Shown here: one piece after another, positions 58,160 through 64,000 of the stretch | Position numbering within the stretch: position 1 is the stretch's first letter | Layout of the letters: every line of letters starts with the position of its first letter | Source: Engraulis encrasicolus | Taxonomy: Eukaryota; Chordata; Actinopteri; Clupeiformes; Engraulidae | DNA: 64,000 nt | Direction of reading: 5' to 3' | Assembly: GCF_034702125.1 (NCBI RefSeq) | Contig: NC_085859.1 | Location: forward strand, 7,632,271 to 7,696,270 | Position numbers and translations under genes: made by a program | The notes under the pieces: generated by a model | What the model was told of the DNA's origin: nothing | The model's input: only the letters and a program-made list of their open reading frames with translations | Database searches by the model: none

Positions 58160-59110
58160 ACCAGAGGAGAAGACAATCTGCTGCAGAAATCAGGTTAAGA
58201 TACAGTACAAGTGGTATGATCAGCTGTCCCTTGTGGAAAGGAAAATCGTAAAATTGTAAAATCATAAACAAGTTTTTAAAAGTTTTAGTAGCCTCTTATT
58301 GCAGCAGGGGTCGCCGGCGACCCTAATCACTTGCTGAAAATGCTTAACTACACCATAACAACATTGCCATGACATTACATAGAGCCATAGTGTTGCGCTA
58401 AGGGGTTAATAAATTCTAAAAGACTTGTATATGACAGTGAGAAGTGTGTGATGTAAAAACATATACATACATTTTTTGAAACAGCTCAAGCTGTAGGCTT
58501 TATGACACCAGTCCCTCATAGAATATCCGACCAAATGTCAGTTCATCCGTAACAACATAGAATAACAAACCCATATGGAGCAAATGGTAGAAAGAACTAC
58601 ATTGCCTCAGCAGTAAATCCTTGTAGAAGTATTTATATTATGAAAATTTGTATTTGTACATTGACCAGTTATGGGTAAGTGATTAGGGCATCAGACTTGT
58701 ACCCCCCTGCACTGGTGAGGCATCACTTTGTGTTCATTAAAAAAAAAAAAACCATAGAAACCCACCATAGAAAAATGTTATGATACATCCATAATTTAAA
58801 CAAAAAACGTGTATGTTTGTCTGAAGTTACACCTACACTGTAAAAAATAAAAGTTGGTTTCAAATCACATTTTCAAGGCAACTTTCTGCACCGAGTTTTT
58901 AAGTTATAAGTTTGAACTTATAACTTAAGGTTTTGGAGTACTACTATTACTAAGTTCAGTCAACTAACTTTACAAGGTTTTGCCAACTAAGAGTTTGATT
59001 ATTCAACTGACCTTAAAAGGTTTAATCAGCCTTGCCATGGCCTTGCCATGTCAAATGTTTGTAATACTGTGCACTGCATTGTCTCTGACAAATAAACTAC
59101 AAATAAATAA
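58160..59110. other. TRIM-C intron 2 sequence with SINE scrap
   Basis: AGTTATGGGTAAGTGATTAG (58667) is a short copy of the S1 head. 58836-59000 has GTAAAAAATAAAAGTTGG and repeated AACTTA motifs of a possible MITE. No exon 3 is present. Confidence 0.4.
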
Positions 59111-59113
59111 ATA

Positions 59114-61490
59114 AGACGTCGTTACTCGTTACATTTATCTTAGGTTTTCCTGTTGTGTTGCGTGGATATTTGAGTAGCCTCGGCTGCGGGCAAAGAGGCG
59201 GGACCAAGCACAGCATGCTCGCTTTGCATCAGAGCAGCGCGCGACTATGTCTTGACAATTGAGCACATTTTGCTGTCGTATACAGCGAGTTTTCTGACTT
59301 TCCGGTAACTTTTTAGATGAAAGCTTCTGGCGACCGTCTTCTGGGCATCTGGAATACGTGTGGAGAGTAGCTAGCTTCACTATTCAAGTTGTATGCGCAG
59401 CACCAACAAGAGAAAGCTGTCTGCCGACACGCTGATGTTCCTTATTCTGAATGATAGCAAATCCTTTGCGCATGAGACAGAAAAAAATGCAACAGTGCTG
59501 GAAAACATTACAGAACCCATGCACCTGTGTCCCCCGTGTCCATATAGACTACAGTAAAAAAAAAAAAAAAAAGTGAAATCGCTATATTAATACTGCATAG
59601 GAGCGCGTTTTGTCTCTCACTCTCTCTGCCCGAGGTTTTTGTTTTGTTTTTAACCCTTATGTTGTGTTCGGGTCATTTTTGACCCGTTTTCAAGTTTTAG
59701 TGTGAAAAAAACACACTTTCCTTTATTTTCTTGGAATAAGGCTTCATCTAATCATCAGTCACAATCATTTCAACACAAAAAAAATATGTTTTATCATTTT
59801 AGTAAATTTTAAAGGTCCAAAAAAAAAAAGTTACATCTGTGGTGTTCGGGGGTCAAAATTGACCCGGTATAGATTTTTGGTTGTTGTATGCATTTCTGAA
59901 AAGCTGTTGGTTGCCCTTTGTCTTCAGTTTGGTGATTTATGTTGAGGAAAATATATTTGTCGCCTGAACTTTTTTTTGCCAGCTTTTTGATATTAAAAAT
60001 CCAATATGGCCGCCGGACAGTCCCATACACTACAATATGTCATATCTCCTGTTGTGAAAGGAGTACAGATGTATTTCTGGTGTCTACTCATATGTTTTCA
60101 TGGTCAGGGAATCCATTTCTGCATTATATAATGAGATTTTCTGCACATTTGTTTGCAAAATACATTTTTGCTGACTATTTTTTTCCAAAAAACGTATCAA
60201 AAATTCATAATGGCACCCAAACATGTAAAACTGGTCTTATACTTTCCATAAAGTTGATGTGGCAATGACATAATGGTCCATGTTCATGGCATAGGGGATT
60301 CAGATGAATAGTGTGATTTTTTTTCATGTTCATTGAGGTGTTCATTTCCAATACCTTTGCATTAGATTGGCGGAAAAGCTGTGACTCTGACAGAATTGTT
60401 ATTTTGTATATTTACCACACTAAAATCATATAAATATCGAAAAACACCAAGTCAACATATTTAAACATTAATTTTATGCACTGAAAAACTAATTTAGTTG
60501 ACATTTGGTGTTTATCCTGCTATAAATCTCTTTGGGTTGGTTTGGACCCGAACACCACAAATGCCACTCTTGATGATATTTTTTAATATTAGAGAAAAAC
60601 TAATAAAATAAATTTGGGGGTTGTTGTACTCTCATATCAGCTGTAATACATGGACAACACAATCACTAATTGTATCACTTTGGGAGGTATTAATAGTGAA
60701 TTTATGCAGATTTTGATAGTTTTGGTCATCAAAAACGATTTGCATAATGTAAGATAAAAGATCTTTAAAGTCAAAAAGATGAATACATCAGTAATATTTC
60801 CATGGATATGAATACATACCAAGTTAGCCATGAGATGAAAAACAATATTTGATGATAACTAGTGTTTTTAGGTATTTTATAGCTGAGTTTTGTTATCACG
60901 GGTCAAAAATGACCCGAACACCACAGGTGTATGCAGCTTACGAACACAACACAAGGGTTAAACGACAACATGCTTGATTTGTAATCCTAGGCCTGTGGCA
61001 GTTGATATTATCCAACTGTAGGCTGTGCATTGTTGGTGGATGCAATATATTCTCTTTGTTTCTCAGGTCACTGTTGGTCAGTTCGGGGAACTTAGGCCTA
61101 CATATTGTCAATGCAATTTCAATTAAATAGGCTACTACAAATCTGCTTACCTCAGTCTAGGCTCTTTCAGTTAAAGAGTTTAATGGAATGACATGTTTTC
61201 CACTTCCAAACTGACACCCAGACAGAAAAGATAGGACTACTTATTTTTTTGTTAAAAATAACAGGACTCCATAGTCATGTTCAAATAGTTTCCAATTGGA
61301 TCAAGTAGGCAGACTTGGAAAAAGACAGCCATTGCGCGAGTACTTGTACTTTTGTGCTCAAAAAGTACATTTAAAAGTCAATACTTGGGGACTTTTACTT
61401 AAGCACATTTTTGGTGCACAACGTTTACTTTCACTTGAGTACTTTTACTTTTACTTAAGTACACAACTTCAGTACTTCTTCCACCTCTGC

Positions 61491-61491
<1 letters not shown>
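59114..61491. mobile_element. Longer CAGAGGTGGAA-family hAT copy, inverted, with nested element
   Basis: GGTTTTCCTGTTGTGTTGCG (59142) and ACTTCTTCCACCTCTG (right end, to 61490) are the inverted counterparts of the 28136-28720 MITE. About 2 kb of extra sequence lies between, including the TTAA element at 59654-60957. The left terminus is missing. No transposase frame is recognised. Confidence 0.65.
59654..60957. mobile_element. TTAA-flanked piggyBac-like element (1.3 kb)
   Basis: TTAA lies at 59650-59653 and 60958-60961. The ends CCCTTATGTTGTGTTCGGGT and the inverse CGAACACAACACAAGGG match. GGGTC/GACCC palindromes and GTTCGGG/CCCGAAC motifs lie near both ends. It is AT-rich and non-coding, hence non-autonomous. 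Confidence 0.8.

Positions 61492-61552
<61 letters not shown>
61491..61552. repeat. (GATT)n microsatellite
   Basis: Fifteen GATT units. Confidence 0.97.
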
Positions 61553-61554
<2 letters not shown>

Positions 61555-61621
61555 AGCAGGTCTTAGTCTTGAAGAAGTTGTGAACAGCTTCATGGAGATG
61601 TCCTGAATTATTTAATGGATG

Positions 61622-63643
61622 TGTCGCAGGTCGTGAGGTGCTAGCCGCCGACACGATACACCTTGGTTTTTACCCCTGAAGAGCAACTCACAGACACCAA
61701 ACAAGCACAAGACAAGGGATTGCAGTACTAAGTTCCAATGTTTTATTAAAGGGTTAAAACGGGGGCGGGGGGGGGGGGGGGGGGGGGGCAGTCTCTGTTT
61801 TGGGGTGTCGAGGGGGGGGTGTGTGGACTGGAGAAGAGGGTCTCGTAGGGAGTGGGCAGGTTGCACTGGGCGGCGGCGGACGACCAACAGCGACAACTGG
61901 AGAGGGGGTGGAGTCACTGGTCGTCGCTGGACCAACAGGAGGGGCTGGTTTCGCTGAGCGGCGCTGGCTGGCTTCACTGGGCTGGGCCGGAACGGCAAGC
62001 GGGGCTGGTTTCACTGAGCGGCGCTGGCGTGGAGCGTCTGGCTTCACTGGGCGGCGCTGGTGTGGAACGGGCTGGCTTCACTGGGCTGGGCCAGAACGGC
62101 AGGCGGGGCTGGTTTCGCTGAGCGGCGCTGGCGTGGAGCAGACTGGCTTACTGGGCGGCGCTGATGTGGAGCGGGCTGGCTTCACTGGGCTGGGCCGGAA
62201 CGGCAAGCGGGGCTGGTTTCGCTGAGCGGCGCTGGCGTGGAGCGGGCTGACTTCACTGGGCTGGGCCGGAACGGCAAGCGGGGCTGGTTTCGCTGAGCGG
62301 CGCTGGCGTGGAGCGGGCTGACTTCACTGGGCTGGGCCGGAACGGCAAGCGGGGCTGGTTTCGCTGAGCGGCGCTGGCGTGGAGCAGGCTGGCTTACTGG
62401 GCGGCGCTGATGTGGAGCAGGCTGGCTTCACTGGGCTGTGCCGGAACGGCCAGCGGGGCTGGTTTCGCTGAGCGGCGCTGGCGTGGAGCGGGCTGACTTC
62501 ACTGGGCTGGGCCGGAACGGCAAGCGGGGCTGGTTTCGCTGAGCGGCGCTGGCGTGGAGCAGGCTGGCTCCACTGGACTGGACCGGAACGGCAAGCGGGG
62601 CTGGTTGCCTATTCACTGAATGCTGGGAGAGCAGGGGGGCAAATCCGACTAGAACGAGTCAGACTGGTTGGGGGCAGACTTGACAACACTGTACCTCTGC
62701 TCGTGGGGGCTTAGTATCACCGGCGGAGGACACACACACAGCACTGCAAACGTGTCCTGTTAACACAGCAAGCGAGGTTACAAGGCAAATGAACTGCAAG
62801 CCACACCACAAATTATTAGGGGCCCAATGGGCCAAGACTCACACGTGCAAAGCCCCGGATGTAGAAGTATGGTGGTGTTCGGAACACGCCCTTGGTCTCA
62901 GTCTTCGGTCTCCAAGTTCCAGTCTCCCCGTGGACAGCGCTAGGATCCTCCGGGAGTTCACGTTGTCGCAGCAAGCACACAGCACAGCAGTCGGGTATTC
63001 ACTTCAAGCACACAAAAAGTAGCAGAAAGCACCCACATGAAGGTGGCACACCACACAATATTTAAGGCTGCGACTCACGGTATCCCGGTAGATAGCGCTC
63101 CGTGGGGGGTGAAGGAAGTTCCCAGCTCTCAGATCCCCGGAGGGAGGATGGTAGGATAGTGTCAACCAGCCGGCACGTTCGGAGCGAGCTCACTCCTCCT
63201 TGACAGTGACACGAGTGGAGAACACACTCATTAGATCGACAAAAACGCTGGGTCCAAAGCGTTGAAAGTAAACATACAGCCCAGACCACTTGTTACTTGA
63301 TACTTGATACTTGATACTACTTAGCTTCTCGCTGCCTTCGCTCCGGTCCTTGCGCTTCTCGTCCGTTGGCTCCACCGGTCTCTCGTCTTCGCCGCCGTCG
63401 TCTCTCGTACTGCTGAAACCTAGGGCATATAAAGTTCTTCCTTCCACATAACCCTCCAATCGTGCTCCTCCATTCATTAGAGGCAATCATTGACACTTGT
63501 AGCACACAGCTGACCCCCATTGCACTGTTAGCTTCACTAGCGTGTTTACATTGGTTAAGGTCCGCCGCTTAACTGGCCCCGGGTGTCACAGTCAACCTTG
63601 CACAAACGTTCCTCCCCCACTCAATTCAGCCACCCGGGCGACA
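61622..63643 (-). mobile_element. Long terminal repeat (~2 kb) of a gypsy-like element
   Basis: On the minus strand the LTR would start TGTCGCCCGGGTGG directly after a purine tract (AGTGGGGGAGAA) and end CCTGCGACA. TGTCGC and GCGACA are perfect short inverted ends. AATAAAA occurs on the minus strand at 61741-61747, fitting a polyadenylation signal. The LTR contains a GC-rich minisatellite. Only one LTR is in view. Confidence 0.65.
61950..62612. repeat. GC-rich minisatellite, 71-bp unit, inside the LTR
   Basis: Units starting GGCTGGTTTCGCTGAGCGGC and continuing to GGGCCGGAACGGCAAGCG recur about nine times; adjacent starts at 62211, 62282 and 62353 are exactly 71 bp apart. Some units have a GGCGGCGCTGATGTGGAGC variant. 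Frames across it give Pro/Arg/Ala-rich artefacts. Confidence 0.9.
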
Positions 63644-63680
63644 TTCTCCCCCACTGAAATGTTCTAGTCCCTAGAACTAG

Positions 63681-63998
63681 TCAAGACATCCAATTGCCAT
63701 ACCTGGCTGGGGGCTGCCCTCGAGTGCTCCGTTGGGGCCGTCTGGCCAGGGGTGGGGGGTCTTCGACCGGGAGTCTGGGGTCAGCTGGAATACGTGCCCA
63801 CCCTACTGGTAGTGGCGCCGGGGGTTCTGGCGTGGCCTCTGCTGGGGGACAGCTGATCGGGAGATTGCGGCAGGGCCGTAGGAGATTGCGATGCAACACC
63901 CGCTCTGGACCTTGCTGCCCTTCAGGTCGGACAGTGTAGACGGGCCGGTCCGGTTGCTGCCTGCGAACCACCACGTGTGGGGTGGGTTCCCAACGGTC
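63681..63998 (-). CDS. Gypsy-like integrase C-terminus (partial)
   Basis: The minus-strand frame enters from the right edge with DRWEPTPHVVVRRQQPDRPV, then YTVRPEGQQGPERVLHRNLL and a Pro-rich tail, ending at a stop at 63681-63683. The RW-P-P-VVV and LHRNLL phrases are typical of the end of Ty3/gypsy integrase in fish. This is followed on the minus strand by the purine tract and LTR. It is truncated by the window edge. Confidence 0.75.
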   Translation of the reverse strand, partial: DRWEPTPHVVVRRQQPDRPVYTVRPEGQQGPERVLHRNLLRPCRNLPISCPPAEATPEPPAPLPVGWARIPADPRLPVEDPPPLARRPQRSTRGQPPARYGNWMS

Positions 63999-64000
63999 GC

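Noticed and set aside
61612..62225. Overlapping Pro/Arg/Ala-rich open frames on both strands
   Set aside because: They cross a 71-bp minisatellite in an LTR and stay open only because the unit lacks stops.
58160..64000. Missing TRIM-C exons 3-7
   Set aside because: I searched for the conserved coiled-coil exon words (AVEESERMF) and SPRY words (CYWEVE) and found none; the stretch is transposon sequence.

Overview
This is a eukaryotic window, almost certainly from a teleost fish. The evidence is dense (CA/GT)n microsatellites, many short hAT and TTAA-type DNA transposons, tRNA-derived SINEs, non-LTR and gypsy fragments, spliced genes, and a tandem array of RING/B-box/coiled-coil/SPRY TRIM genes of the fish TRIM16/TRIM25-like or finTRIM type. 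I cannot name the species. Most open frames here are artefacts of dinucleotide repeats; the real coding sequence is short exons.

Layout. 1-9.5 kb is simple-sequence DNA (GT, GA, CT and CA tracts, and a roughly 3 kb pyrimidine-rich strand at 3.1-6.3 kb) with a few hAT MITEs and a SINE. 9.5-21.6 kb is a nest of transposons: a foldback element with ~400-bp arms has one arm split by a 7.75-kb element with near-identical 42-bp inverted ends, which holds a TTAA element, which holds a long hairpin. 21.6-25.1 kb has a THAP-like fragment and, on the minus strand, the first coding exon of pptc7 (mitochondrial PP2C phosphatase) with an upstream CRE.

From 27.5 kb to the right edge lie three tandem plus-strand TRIM paralogues: TRIM-A (27550-34475, seven coding exons), TRIM-B (36745-47018, seven exons), and TRIM-C (55957 onward; two exons seen, the rest presumably beyond the window). 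All three share exon sizes and phases where seen. TRIM-B and TRIM-C also share about 400 bp of promoter with inverted CCAAT boxes. The proteins should be ubiquitin E3 ligases with a ligand-binding SPRY domain, a family expanded in fish and often linked to antiviral innate immunity (family knowledge, not shown here).

The most striking observations concern splicing of these paralogues. In TRIM-A a hAT MITE sits exactly on the exon 1 donor and its 8-bp target duplication copied the exon end and donor. TRIM-B uses a GC donor at the same junction. TRIM-A has a recycled acceptor at exon 2. TRIM-B carries a 4-nt net insertion that shifts frame before SPRY. TRIM-C has another hAT MITE 26 nt from its exon 2 acceptor. 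In both A and B, (GT)n tracts upstream and (CA)n tracts downstream bracket the same exons and could pair in the transcript.

The right end (61.6-64 kb) is the 3' part of a minus-strand Ty3/gypsy-like element: integrase C-terminus plus a ~2-kb LTR containing a 71-bp minisatellite. All calls are by eye; no alignment or database search was run.
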